Shown here in pieces: positions 26,377 to 35,635 of a DNA stretch of 64,000 nt. A program made the position numbers and the translations under genes. The notes beneath the pieces were generated by a model that made no database searches, was not told the origin of the DNA, and saw only the letters and a program-made list of their open reading frames with translations. This stretch comes from Microbulbifer sp. GL-2 (GTDB lineage: Bacteria > Pseudomonadota > Gammaproteobacteria > Pseudomonadales > Cellvibrionaceae), in assembly GCF_007183175.1 (NCBI RefSeq), contig NZ_AP019807.1, forward strand, positions 682,001 to 746,000. The letters run 5' to 3'. Positions within the stretch are counted from its first letter, which is position 1. Every line of letters starts with the position of its first letter.

Positions 26377-26943
26377 ATGATAAAAAAAACTATCACCGCG
26401 CTGTTGCTGTGCCTGCTCTGGAGTAATGCTCAATCCCAGAGCGCTGCCAATGAAGTTGATCCTGAACTGCGCCTTGCCCTGAGTGAGGCCATCAGCCAGG
26501 CGGACAGCTTCGTAGATCGCTTCGATGCAGAAGTGTGGTTGATGTCAAAATCCCAACCACTGTCCCGCTACATCAAAGACCCCAAAAGGCGTATGCATGT
26601 GTTAAAAGCGATTCACCGCGAGGCAACACGTGCAGGGCTACGCCCAGAGATTGTGCTCGCTGTGATCCAGATAGAAAGCGCCTTCAACCCCTATGCAGTT
26701 TCCCGTGTGGGAGCCCAGGGTATGATGCAGGTGATGCCATTTTGGAAAAAAGAGATCGGGCGCCCGGACGATAACCTTATCGATATGGATACCAATCTGC
26801 GCTATGGCTGTACCATCCTAAAGCACTATATCAAAAAGGCAAAAGGCAACCTGGCCAACGCCCTCGCCTACTACAACGGTAGCTACGGCCGCCACACTTA
26901 TAGCAGCAAAGTCCTGGATGCCTGGGCAAACCGCTGGAGATAA
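26377..26943 (+). CDS. lytic transglycosylase, SLT domain
   Basis: Exported peptidoglycan lytic transglycosylase of 188 aa. A signal peptide covers about residues 1-22 (MIKKTITALLLCLLWSNAQS). The goose-lysozyme-like SLT domain has the catalytic Glu in VIQIESAFNPYAVSRVGAQG, followed by MMQVMPFWKKEI and the ALAYYNGS block. I start at ATG 26377, since the open frame upstream to 26350 begins with TTG and precedes the signal peptide by nine codons. Three bases separate it from the AraC-type gene. Confidence 0.93.
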   Translation: MIKKTITALLLCLLWSNAQSQSAANEVDPELRLALSEAISQADSFVDRFDAEVWLMSKSQPLSRYIKDPKRRMHVLKAIHREATRAGLRPEIVLAVIQIESAFNPYAVSRVGAQGMMQVMPFWKKEIGRPDDNLIDMDTNLRYGCTILKHYIKKAKGNLANALAYYNGSYGRHTYSSKVLDAWANRWR

Positions 26944-26946
26944 ACC

Positions 26947-28014
26947 ATGACCTCCGGTTATTTATTTTTCTCCGGCGGCGCCTGCGCGCTGCTGTTATTG
27001 GCTGCAACCAAAGTATCCATGAACCACCACCAACTTGCCGTAGGACGCTGGCTGATACTGGTGTTGATAGGCGTAATCTGCTACCTGCTACTGCCCACTC
27101 TACCTGTTCTGAATGGTCCCGTTGCCTTGCTGATCCATATGCCGGTGATCCTGGTCCCCGGCGCATTCTGGCTCTTCACCCATTTACTTTGCAGAGAGGA
27201 TGAACCCTTCCCGCGCTGGGGCTGGCCCCCCATTGCACTCTCTATCGCCTTTAGCATTATGGCAAATCATGCGCCAATTTCATTGAGTAACAACGCCCAG
27301 GAAACTTTCTTTAACTTGTCCCAATTCCTGCGCCTCGCTTTGATCGGCCTAGGAATGCTGACATTGTTGGGGCAGTTCCAATCCGACCTGGTAGAGGAGC
27401 GCCGACGACTGCGCGCCATTCTGCTAATTGCAGTGGGCACCTATATGTTTATTGTGATTGGTGCAGAATCCCTGTTCGCCTATCGCCCGGTACCCAATGG
27501 CGTACCAACTTTGCATGCGCTGCTGGCTAGCCTATTGTCCCTGGCCGCTTGCCTATGGCTATTGGCACTGTCGCCCAGTGCACTCGGAGAATCCCTGCAG
27601 CAGCCATCAGCAGATATCCCCAAAGAGGCAACACCAGTACCAGAGCCGGCACCAAACCTGGATGAACAGCAGCTGGCTCAATTGGTAAGGCTGCAGGAAC
27701 ATATGAAAAAAGGCGGCTATCGCCACACAGGGCTGACTATACGCGAACTGGCAGAGCAGCTTGATACCCGTGAACACCTACTGCGCACCCTGATCAATCG
27801 CCATCTGGGTTACCGAAATTTCAACGAATACCTGAATCAGTTCCGGATCAATGAAGCCAGCGTCCGCCTGGCCGATCCCGATCAGGCCCATCTTCCGGTG
27901 CTAACAATTGCCCTGGATATCGGTTACCGCTCATTAAGCCCATTTAATGCCGCCTTCAAACGCCGCCACAACTTGACTCCCACCGAGTACCGTCGTGAGA
28001 AGCTGCCCGCCTAA
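26947..28014 (+). CDS. AraC-family regulator with membrane N-terminal domain
   Basis: 355-aa protein that joins a polytopic membrane region (about residues 1-220, six or seven hydrophobic segments such as WLILVLIGVICYLLLPTLP) to a C-terminal AraC/XylS double helix-turn-helix (about 250-350, with LTIRELAEQLDTREHLLRTL and the second helix around IALDIGYRSLSPFNAAFKRR). Such 7TM-AraC proteins are thought to sense envelope or lipid signals. It sits 3 bases after the lytic transglycosylase and upstream of the desaturase-type gene, which are plausible but unproven targets. Confidence 0.88.
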   Translation: MTSGYLFFSGGACALLLLAATKVSMNHHQLAVGRWLILVLIGVICYLLLPTLPVLNGPVALLIHMPVILVPGAFWLFTHLLCREDEPFPRWGWPPIALSIAFSIMANHAPISLSNNAQETFFNLSQFLRLALIGLGMLTLLGQFQSDLVEERRRLRAILLIAVGTYMFIVIGAESLFAYRPVPNGVPTLHALLASLLSLAACLWLLALSPSALGESLQQPSADIPKEATPVPEPAPNLDEQQLAQLVRLQEHMKKGGYRHTGLTIRELAEQLDTREHLLRTLINRHLGYRNFNEYLNQFRINEASVRLADPDQAHLPVLTIALDIGYRSLSPFNAAFKRRHNLTPTEYRREKLPA

Positions 28015-28169
28015 TTGAACCACTATTCAGAATCCGTCAGTATTTTTTCATTTTCCGTAAGCCCCTCGGAAGAAATCTCCCCAGACTGGAAACTCCACCG
28101 CATACGTTGCCTCCGTATCCTCAGGGAAAGCAACGACTTGATTCCCAATACAGTATTGATGGTGAGCCT

Positions 28170-29012
28170 ATGGACTTTCTATCGGATGTGGCTAACTACG
28201 GGGCCATCCACTTTAAATTGACCTTGTTTCGCTATGTTCTGGCGGCTTCGGTAATGAGCATCTGTGCGGGTTGGCTATTTCGCGCCTGGATGAACCGGCG
28301 CCGAATTCAAAAGCGCCGTGCAAGCTGGGAGGATATTCGCCGCGAAGTCAGCTACTCCTTTCTGACAGTCTGTATTTTCACTCTATTCGGTATCACGATT
28401 AACCTGTTACAGGATATGGGTATTGCCAAGCTTTACTGGCAATGGAGCGACTATCCCATATGGTGGAGTCTCATCAGCCTGCCCATAGTAATACTCCTAC
28501 ACGACGCCTATTTCTACTGGACCCACAGGGCCATGCATCACCCAAAAGTGTTTAAGCACTTCCATCGCCTGCACCATAAGTCACTTACGCCTACACCGTG
28601 GACTGCCTACAGTTTTTCTATCGGGGAAATTTTTGTTAATGGGCTTTTTTCGCCCCTGATTGCACTGACAATCCCCTTGCATCCAACAATCTGGCTCAGC
28701 TTCCTGTTCGTTATGATTTTCCGCAACTCCATGTTGCATACTGGACGAGAATTCCACCCACGCAGTTGGGTAGATGGCCCTCTGGACAATATGACCACCA
28801 CCACCCACCATGACCTGCACCACCAGCGCTTCCAGGGAAATTACGGGTTTTACTTCACCTGGTGGGATCGGCTGATGGGAACAGAATTCAAAGACTACAA
28901 GACAGTATTTCGTCAGGCGGTGGACGGGGAGTTGCACGGCGAAAAATTGCCACAAACTGCCGGAGTTATCCAGAACACAGGTGGAGGAGAGGGGGACAAA
29001 ATCACTGCCTAG
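28170..29012 (+). CDS. sterol desaturase / fatty acid hydroxylase family protein
   Basis: Integral membrane di-iron oxygenase family. The histidine boxes are visible: HDAYFYWTHRAMHH, HFHRLHHKS and HHDLHHQRF. Several membrane helices precede and separate them (for example around residues 20-45 and 95-120). Family members hydroxylate or desaturate fatty acids, sterols or carotenoids; the substrate cannot be told from sequence. I use ATG 28170 (MDFLSDVANYG); the frame is open back to a TTG at 28107 without supporting signals. 280 aa. Confidence 0.9.
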   Translation: MDFLSDVANYGAIHFKLTLFRYVLAASVMSICAGWLFRAWMNRRRIQKRRASWEDIRREVSYSFLTVCIFTLFGITINLLQDMGIAKLYWQWSDYPIWWSLISLPIVILLHDAYFYWTHRAMHHPKVFKHFHRLHHKSLTPTPWTAYSFSIGEIFVNGLFSPLIALTIPLHPTIWLSFLFVMIFRNSMLHTGREFHPRSWVDGPLDNMTTTTHHDLHHQRFQGNYGFYFTWWDRLMGTEFKDYKTVFRQAVDGELHGEKLPQTAGVIQNTGGGEGDKITA

Positions 29013-29072
29013 ATATCGTTCCAGCGGATCTGTAGTCGGCAATCAGCTGCTGCAGATCCTAGCCCATAATAT

Positions 29073-30023
29073 TCAGCCACCCAGGTATAGCGTCAGCGGC
29101 AATGATATCAGGCTGATAAAAGCTGTCGCGACCACCATAGCAGAGGCAACGGCACCATCACATCCATAACGCTTAGCCAGGACTGCGGCAATCGCCCCAG
29201 AAGGCATAGCGGCCTGCAAAACCAGCAATTCCCGCTCAAGGTGTGGCAGTTCAAAGGACATTGCCAGAGCCCAGGCCAGCAAGGGCTCCGCCAGCAGCTT
29301 CAGCAACACGGCAACGACGATCAGCCCGGCCAGTTCACGCACAGCAATTGGACGCAGTGCCAGCCCGATACTAAATGCCACCAGTACAATTAAAGACTGT
29401 CCCGACACCCGTAAAACATCCTCAAACAACTGGATAACAACATTACCCTGTGGCAAGCCGATAAATGAAATAGCCGTCCCCAGGACCATGGCAATAAAAA
29501 TCGGTGAGGTAAAAAAAGGGCTGCAGGCCTCCCACAGAGTTTCCCTGCGGTTCTCATCCCTACCAAAGTAAATCGCCACAGCAACTCCAAAGGTAAAAAC
29601 TGATAACAGCGCGCCATACTCGCCAATCAGCACGCTATCACGCATGACTAACGGATTATTGTGGAAAACCCGCCGAATCAATGACAGGCCCAAGGTCGAC
29701 GAGCCGCCAAACCCAGCTACCAGGACAATAGAGCCCAGCGTCTTGCGGTTAAGCCCCATCGCCTTACCAATTAGCCATGCAGGCACCATGATGCCGATAC
29801 TAACAGCAAATAAAATCACAGCTGGAATCAGCGCCTGAGAGGAAAAGGGGACCTTACTCAAGCTGAGCAGGATTACCGCAGGCAAGGCAAAATCTGTGGT
29901 CAGGCGGCCAAATACACCCTGCTCTTCGGTGAGAATAACTCGATGCTTACGTAAAAAGATCGCCGTGGCACAGAGGGCCACCAGGATAACCAGGGCTTCC
30001 ACCAGACTTTGGAACTGTGACAT
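29073..30023 (-). CDS. AEC-family membrane transporter
   Basis: Polytopic inner-membrane carrier of the auxin efflux carrier superfamily (316 aa), with about ten hydrophobic helices in two repeats. Conserved stretches include FALPAVILLSLSKV at the first repeat, GGSSTLGLSLIRRVF, and LVLQAAMPSGAIAAVLAKRYG near the C-terminus, which is typical of the family. Bacterial members transport malonate or other carboxylates; the substrate here is unknown. I prefer ATG 30021-30023, which follows an AGGTGGGTGA ribosome binding site, over ATG 30065. Confidence 0.87.
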   Translation of the reverse strand: MSQFQSLVEALVILVALCATAIFLRKHRVILTEEQGVFGRLTTDFALPAVILLSLSKVPFSSQALIPAVILFAVSIGIMVPAWLIGKAMGLNRKTLGSIVLVAGFGGSSTLGLSLIRRVFHNNPLVMRDSVLIGEYGALLSVFTFGVAVAIYFGRDENRRETLWEACSPFFTSPIFIAMVLGTAISFIGLPQGNVVIQLFEDVLRVSGQSLIVLVAFSIGLALRPIAVRELAGLIVVAVLLKLLAEPLLAWALAMSFELPHLERELLVLQAAMPSGAIAAVLAKRYGCDGAVASAMVVATAFISLISLPLTLYLGG

Positions 30024-30225
30024 TTCACCCACCTGTAGGGTAGCAGTGCATAAACCACTTCCCATACTTATTTAAAGTGATGAGAGAGCCACAACAGGCT
30101 TTGGCTAATAGAACCTCGGCCTGGCTTTTAGTCCGGATTTATTCCACAGAGAAATTGTTAGATGGAAAAAGAATAAGTCATAAATCGAAATTCGATTAGC
30201 TTAGCCGGACCCGAAAAATCTCCGC

Positions 30226-30630
30226 TTAATGCCCGTGCTGCAATGGCAACCAACGCGACTCGCGGTAACAGAAAAGCCCCCAGGCGACCATCACCACTTC
30301 CAGGGCCAAAAACAGCAGGTTGCGCTCATCAAAGCTACCAGTCGTCAACATGCCAAAGAGCCTGCCGAGAGCAAATCCAATATAAGAGAGGGACAAGGCC
30401 GCATAAGCTGCTCTGCGGTGCGGACGCATGGCCAGGGCTATTAAAAGAATCACAGCAATTGCCAGCATGAAGCCGCCGTAAGTAGCGAGAAATTCTGGCA
30501 CCGCAGCAGGAGAAACAAATGACATGCCGATTGCCGCAACAAAGGCTTCCGGGTTAACTAAAGCGCCCAAACCTATGGACGCAAAAATCAACAAATTAAG
30601 AGTCAAGTAGACCCGTCCCAAATATTTCAA
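30226..30630 (-). CDS. DUF4345-type small membrane protein
   Basis: Hydrophobic protein with four predicted membrane helices, resembling the DUF4345 group (PEAFVAAIGMSF, GGFMLAIAVILLIAL, ALSLSYIGFALGRLFGMLTTG, FLALEVVMVAWGLFCY). Function unknown. The frame is open to 30660, but the likely start is TTG 30628-30630, which has GGAGAGG eight bases before it; no ATG is available at the N-terminus. 134 aa from that start. Confidence 0.75.
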   Translation of the reverse strand: MKYLGRVYLTLNLLIFASIGLGALVNPEAFVAAIGMSFVSPAAVPEFLATYGGFMLAIAVILLIALAMRPHRRAAYAALSLSYIGFALGRLFGMLTTGSFDERNLLFLALEVVMVAWGLFCYRESRWLPLQHGH

Positions 30631-30879
30631 CTGCAAGTCCTCTCCACCAGCGGTGATCAAATATCTCGGGAAATGATTGCCGCAAAGCCGCTGCCGTTCC
30701 CAAAAGCCTGACTAAAGTATATATGAGGTTAAAGCCGCCACTCTTCCTATCAGGTCACCAACCCTGTGTAAATTGGCCGGTAACAGGATGCCTTACTTCC
30801 TGGCAAAACGGTTGGCGCCCTCCATACTTACAGGTCGCCACCCCTAACTCTCACGACTTACCCAAAACAGGGCCGATGC

Positions 30880-31719
30880 ATGAGAGCACTAATCAAAGAG
30901 CCACTAATTCATATGCTAATCATCGGCGGCCTGCTGTTTATCCTTGATACGCTTGTACAAGAACAGCCCAGTGACCGCAACAAAATTGTCATAACTGAAG
31001 GCCATATTGAGCATCTCTCCGCAGTCTTTGCCCGCCGCTGGCAACGCACTCCCTCCCCTGATGAAGTGCAGCAGCTCGTGGAAAACTATGTTCGTGAAGA
31101 AATACTGTATCGCGAGGCACTGAACCTCGGCCTGGATCACAACGATACGGTGATCCGACGGCGCCTGCGTATGAAAATGGAATTTGTTGCCAGGGATCTC
31201 AACAACACTCTCACACCATCAGACAACACACTTCAACTGTATCTGGACCAAAACACACACCGCTACCAACACCCGGCCCAATTCAGCTTCAGGCAACTTT
31301 ACTTCCCAGCCAGTAGTAACACCGAAGATATCAAAAAGTCCCTGAGCTGGCTCAATCAGGGTGTAGATTACGCAGCTTCCGCAGACAGTACTCTGCTGCC
31401 CGAGCGGATAAGTGATGAGAGCGATGTACGCATAGATCAGCTATTCGGCCCCGGCTTTTCCGCTCAGCTTGCCAAAGCGTCACTTGGAAAATGGTCTGGA
31501 CCATTTGAATCCGCCTATGGATGGCATCTGGTTTTTCTTAAAGAGTCTCAGCCCCCTAGGGCAGCCCTGCTCTATGAAATACGTGCAGAGATACTGCGCG
31601 ACTGGCGGTTGCACGAACGGAAAACAGTACTGGAGCAGCAGTATCAGCAATACCGTGAAAATTACACAGTGCGTATTGAACCTCTCTCCGGAAACAGTGA
31701 TACGGTGGCACTCAAGTGA
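30880..31719 (+). CDS. PpiC-type peptidyl-prolyl cis-trans isomerase, membrane anchored
   Basis: 279-aa protein with one N-terminal membrane segment (residues 9-25, LIHMLIIGGLLFILDTLV). A SurA-N-like helical region follows (VENYVREEILYREALNLGL), then a rotamase/parvulin-type domain (FSFRQLYFPAS ... GPFESAYGWHLVFLKE). It is probably a periplasmic folding factor. The stop overlaps the start of the HupE-type gene (GTGA), so the two are produced together. The pairing suggests it helps mature the HupE-type protein's exported N-terminal part or a shared client; that is inference. Confidence 0.87.
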   Translation: MRALIKEPLIHMLIIGGLLFILDTLVQEQPSDRNKIVITEGHIEHLSAVFARRWQRTPSPDEVQQLVENYVREEILYREALNLGLDHNDTVIRRRLRMKMEFVARDLNNTLTPSDNTLQLYLDQNTHRYQHPAQFSFRQLYFPASSNTEDIKKSLSWLNQGVDYAASADSTLLPERISDESDVRIDQLFGPGFSAQLAKASLGKWSGPFESAYGWHLVFLKESQPPRAALLYEIRAEILRDWRLHERKTVLEQQYQQYRENYTVRIEPLSGNSDTVALK

Positions 31720-32786
31720 AGAAGCCTTCCAGCAGCTGGACAGCGATATTCCTTCTGGCACTGTGTATGCTGCCTTTCCCACCTTCAACCGCCGCCCATG
31801 AAGTTCGTCCCGCATATCTGCAAATCGAACAGTTGGACACACAACGGTTCGATGTTATTTGGCGGGTACCTGCGCGAGGGCAATTACGCCTGTCGCTGAA
31901 TGTGCGATTTGGTCAGGGGGCTACGACTCTGAACCCACCAAGTGGCAGATTCCAAAACGGCTTTTACACTGAGCGCTGGCAGATCCAACATCCTGGGGTG
32001 TTATCTCAGCTACCAATCTCAATTGATGGTCTGGAGCATACCCTCACCGATGTGCTGGTGCGCATTGCCTGGCTCGAAGGGCATGAACTGGTACAACGGC
32101 TAATGCCCGACCGGCCGCACTTTGTTGTCAGTAACAAAGAGCACCACGGGAAAATTTCCATTACCTATTTCAACCTCGGCCTGGAGCATATCCTGCTGGG
32201 ACTTGATCACCTGCTATTTGTCCTGGCCCTGATGCTGCTATGCAGTGGCTGGCAACAGCTCCTGCTGGCCGTTACCGGCTTCACCCTGGCACACAGTATC
32301 ACCCTCGGTGCCGCCACGCTTGGCCATCTATCCTTGCCACAGGCTCCGGTAGAAGTGCTTATTGCTCTCAGTATTGTCTTTGTCGCCAGTGAAACATTGG
32401 CCAAGCAACGCGGCCGCAGCAGTTTGGCAACCCGCTTGCCCTGGCTGATGGCCCTCATCTTCGGTCTGCTACACGGCCTGGGTTTTGCTGGCGCCCTGGC
32501 AGATATTGGCTTGCCACAAACCTCTATCCCGCTGGCCCTACTCACTTTCAATCTCGGAGTGGAGGCCGGGCAGCTAGTGTTTATTGCCGTCACCACCGCC
32601 CTCTTAGTGGGGCTGAGCCGTACATTAAGGGTGGTACAGCAGTGGCGCTTTTCAAAGCACCAACGGGCTGTAAATGATTGGGAGGAAGGGCATGTAACCG
32701 CCTGGATAAAGGCACCTCTGGCTTATTCGATCGGGGGAATCGCCTGCTATTGGTGCCTGGAGCGGATTTTGTCGCTGCTGCTATAA
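31716..32786 (+). CDS. HupE/UreJ-family membrane protein with exported N-terminal domain
   Basis: 356 aa, starting at GTG 31716 overlapping the previous stop. Residues 1-28 form a signal peptide ending near STAA. A beta-rich exported domain of about 120 residues follows (HEVRPAYLQIEQLDTQRFDV...). The C-terminal half is a HupE/UreJ-type membrane domain of about seven helices, with the motif GLEHILLGLDHLLFVLALML and FTLAHSITLG, and a later GLLHGLGFAGAL. The conserved His residues fit nickel/cobalt-type transport in HupE proteins, but this two-domain type has not been assigned a substrate. Confidence 0.85.
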   Translation: MKKPSSSWTAIFLLALCMLPFPPSTAAHEVRPAYLQIEQLDTQRFDVIWRVPARGQLRLSLNVRFGQGATTLNPPSGRFQNGFYTERWQIQHPGVLSQLPISIDGLEHTLTDVLVRIAWLEGHELVQRLMPDRPHFVVSNKEHHGKISITYFNLGLEHILLGLDHLLFVLALMLLCSGWQQLLLAVTGFTLAHSITLGAATLGHLSLPQAPVEVLIALSIVFVASETLAKQRGRSSLATRLPWLMALIFGLLHGLGFAGALADIGLPQTSIPLALLTFNLGVEAGQLVFIAVTTALLVGLSRTLRVVQQWRFSKHQRAVNDWEEGHVTAWIKAPLAYSIGGIACYWCLERILSLLL

Positions 32787-32838
32787 CCGATAGCTGTCAG
32801 CGGCGGAGCAACACAGCCCTACCGCTTTCAGCAAAGCC

Positions 32839-33315
32839 TCAGTCCTGAAACAGTAACTCCAGTGGATAGCCAGTGAAGGGTTTGGTTTTTTCAATCACTA
32901 AATGTGAAGTCATACGGGAAATAGCTGCATCTTCGTTAGCCAGCAACTGTTCGGAAACCCGGTTGAAATCCGCTGCATCAGGGCAGACAAAACGCAACAT
33001 ATAGTCAAACTCACCAGACATCTTCACACAGGAGACGATTTGCGGAATGTCATTAATTATGCGCCGGAAATTTTCACTGGTGCGCGCATCCTGACGCTTT
33101 AGAGCCACGTTTACATAAAATTCTGCATGACGCACCTTATCCAGGTTGATCTCGGCAAGGAATTCCCGGATATAGCGCTCACTGGTCAGGCGCTTCACCC
33201 GAGCCAGACAGGCACTCTCCGAAAGGCCAATCTGTTCACTCAAATTCAGGTTGCTAATACGGGCGTTAGTTTGCAGGGCCTGCAAAATACGCAAATTATG
33301 CCGGTCAATTTTCAC
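32839..33315 (-). CDS. Lrp/AsnC-family transcriptional regulator
   Basis: 158-aa regulator with an N-terminal winged helix (MKIDRHNLRILQALQTNARI ... LSEQIGLSESACLARVKRL) and a C-terminal RAM ligand-binding domain (about 65-150, VNVALKRQDARTSENFRRI). Family members respond to amino acids. It lies 136 bases downstream of an aminotransferase gene on the same strand, which makes local control of amino acid metabolism likely. Confidence 0.92.
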   Translation of the reverse strand: MKIDRHNLRILQALQTNARISNLNLSEQIGLSESACLARVKRLTSERYIREFLAEINLDKVRHAEFYVNVALKRQDARTSENFRRIINDIPQIVSCVKMSGEFDYMLRFVCPDAADFNRVSEQLLANEDAAISRMTSHLVIEKTKPFTGYPLELLFQD

Positions 33316-33451
33316 GGAACTGATTTCTTTTGAATCTGAAAGGGGGCAAGGATAGCGGTATTCGCTGGAGGCTGAAACATTACAGCCTCCATAGCGGCAA
33401 AAGTTACCGCCTCAAAACCTATGCCTGAGGCGATATCTGCCAGCTTTCGGC

Positions 33452-34660
33452 TCAGCTGGCCTGGCGATTTCCACTGGTGACAAACTGCTCGATACGATCT
33501 AGCGCTCGAGACAGTTCAGCCTCATCAGCGGCGAGAGTGAGGCGAACATGGTTCACCGCACTCTTACCAAAGGGTGCGCCGGGCAGTACTGACACCCGCT
33601 CGGCATCCAGCAGGGCTTCGGCAAACTCCTGTCCAGAGGTCGCCACCTCGGACACATCCACCATAACGAACATACCTGCCTCAGGACTATAGCAACCAAG
33701 CCCCGGAATTTTACCAATACGCTCAACTATCAGGTCGCGGCGACGTTCGTAGGCATCGCGCATCTGCTTGACAAAATAGGAGTCAAATTCCAGGGCGAAA
33801 GCCGCGGCCTCCTGGATAAACTGGGGACAACCAAAGATCGTAGCACCCGCAAACTCCACCAGCCTATCCACCAGTGAGCCACGAGCAACGGCCCAACCAA
33901 GCCTCCAGCCACTCATAGCATGGGACTTGGACAGCCCGTCAATCACCACAATATTGTCCAACTCCTCAGCTGCCGTGCGCAGGGAAGTATGTCGGCGCGC
34001 GAAAGTGATCATGGAGTACATCTCATCACATACCAGCCAGACATTGCGTTCTCGGCAGTACGCCGCCAGTTCTCGCAGCTGCTCCGGGGTTGCCATGGCA
34101 CCGGTGGGATTTACCGGAGTGTTAATCATCACCACCCGGGTTTCATTACCGATCGCCGCCTTGATCGTCTCCACATCGAAAGCAAAGTCCTTCTCTGCCG
34201 TACAGGCGACCCGCTTCACGGAAAGTCTGAGGCTGTCACAGATAGGCACATAACCGATATACATCGGCTCGGGAATCACAATCTCCTCACCGGGATTCAG
34301 CAAACAGGAGAGAACCGCAAAAATAGCGTTGGTTCCACCGGGAAAGACCACTACATCATCGGGGTTACAGGGGTGCGGCGATACCTTACTCTCGATATCA
34401 GCGATGGCGCGGCGCAGCATAGGTTCGCCGGCAGCGGGGGAATAATGGGTACGTCCCACACCAAGGCGGGCACGGGCAAAGTCCAGTATCGGCTCTGGGG
34501 TATCAAAATTTGGATCCCCTACACAGAGAAATATGACATCCTCCCCTTTGTCTGCCAGGCCATGGGCACGTTCACTGACAGCCCAAACATTAGAATCCTC
34601 GCTGTTCAGGGCCTCGCTTTGAAGGCTGAATCGGGGAGTAAAATCTGTCACGTTTTTCAC
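33452..34660 (-). CDS. class I/II PLP-dependent aminotransferase, AruH-like
   Basis: Fold type I aminotransferase of 402 aa. The PLP lysine is in IDGLSKSHAMSGWRLGWAV, the substrate-binding NTPVNPTGA and the FLCVGDPNFDTPEP strand are visible, and the C-terminal GMFVMVDV region is conserved. Among known enzymes it looks closest to arginine:pyruvate transaminase AruH of Pseudomonas (same LSKSHAM-GWR-GW pattern and FIQ..A), but aspartate or another amino acid is possible. The start is GTG 34658-34660; no strong ribosome binding site is seen. Confidence 0.87.
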   Translation of the reverse strand: MKNVTDFTPRFSLQSEALNSEDSNVWAVSERAHGLADKGEDVIFLCVGDPNFDTPEPILDFARARLGVGRTHYSPAAGEPMLRRAIADIESKVSPHPCNPDDVVVFPGGTNAIFAVLSCLLNPGEEIVIPEPMYIGYVPICDSLRLSVKRVACTAEKDFAFDVETIKAAIGNETRVVMINTPVNPTGAMATPEQLRELAAYCRERNVWLVCDEMYSMITFARRHTSLRTAAEELDNIVVIDGLSKSHAMSGWRLGWAVARGSLVDRLVEFAGATIFGCPQFIQEAAAFALEFDSYFVKQMRDAYERRRDLIVERIGKIPGLGCYSPEAGMFVMVDVSEVATSGQEFAEALLDAERVSVLPGAPFGKSAVNHVRLTLAADEAELSRALDRIEQFVTSGNRQAS

Positions 34661-34983
34661 TATTTATCTGCCATTTATGCCCGCTAAGGTAACAACCATT
34701 AGAGTAATTGATGGCTCTAAATCACCACAGATTTCGCATTACACAGGAGTTTACAGGGGCAATACCGCAGAAAATTCTGTGAAAATTTGCCTTGTAGCGA
34801 TCTCCGGCCAATTGCAGAGAAATGCTTCAAAAAAGGTGTTCCATAATGTAAAACAAGCATTAACATACCGACATAACTTGACATATGACTATCTGGGCAG
34901 ATTTTTTAGGCAACTCCATAGCCTCTAAAAGTTACCCTAAAATTAGCCGGCAGTATCGATATTGGCACTAATAGAAACTGACA

Positions 34984-35190
34984 CTACCGTATAGAAAATA
35001 ATTTCTCCTTAACCTTTCTTCTTGCAACTAAATTCCATGCATAGAGATCGTAATCTTTGTGCTTAATACTCTTTTGACAATTAACAACTATTACTTGAAC
35101 CCACTCTTGGCTTCTCCATACCCCTTTCAACAAAACAAAAGATAAACTGGCCAGTGCACTTGATAAGGGAATATCTGATCGATATGTACT
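34984..35190 (-). pseudogene. protein-like remnant without a start codon
   Basis: Minus-strand frame of 68 codons between two stops (TAG at 35191-35193 and TAG at 34984-34986) with no ATG or convincing alternative start. Its translation looks like real protein: it contains SSALASLSFVLLKGVWRSQE, then WVQVIVVNCQKSIKHKDYDL and YAWNLVARRKVKEKLFSIR. The other frames just upstream read NELQRHLYR, which would join after a frameshift. I do not recognise the family. Likely the tail of a decayed gene. Confidence 0.5.
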
Positions 35191-35245
35191 CTATAAAGAT
35201 GTCTCTGCAATTCGTTAAAGTTTACACAAGGCCACCCTGTCCCAA

Positions 35246-35635
35246 GTGATGAAAAAAGCTGACACCCCTAAAGTGGTTGCAAGGCTATTACCAAAAGTAC
35301 TAAAGCAGCATGGCAAGAATTTTATTGTAGGCTGGCACAATCCGAATAGATCCCAGGACGAGCCCAGGTATGAGTACTGGCTCACCAAACTGAACAGAAA
35401 AAATTCTGGATTTTCTCAGATTGAAGTCTCGGAAGTTAATATTACTTATACAGATTTTTGGGGCTTCGATCATGTCAGTGAGACATTGCGAAAGCACATC
35501 GAAGTAGCAATGGCCCTGATCCTAGTCACTGCTGCCATTATCGTTGACCTAAGGAATAATGGTGATGGCAGTATTGATCGTTTAACAAGACGTTATTTGT
35601 TTGACAATCCCTCTCTTTCAAACAGTATCTATTAA
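35246..35635 (+). CDS. hypothetical protein
   Basis: 129-aa reading frame in an A+T-rich stretch, starting GTG-ATG (MMKKADTPK). It is basic at the N-terminus, with a mid region rich in aromatic residues (GWHNPNRSQDEPRYEYWLTK, TDFWGFDHV) and one possible membrane helix near residues 88-101 (VAMALILVTAAIIVDL). No motif was recognised and there is no clear ribosome binding site. Composition resembles its racemase neighbour rather than the housekeeping genes. It may be a lineage-specific gene or part of the same decayed locus. Confidence 0.45.
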   Translation: MMKKADTPKVVARLLPKVLKQHGKNFIVGWHNPNRSQDEPRYEYWLTKLNRKNSGFSQIEVSEVNITYTDFWGFDHVSETLRKHIEVAMALILVTAAIIVDLRNNGDGSIDRLTRRYLFDNPSLSNSIY

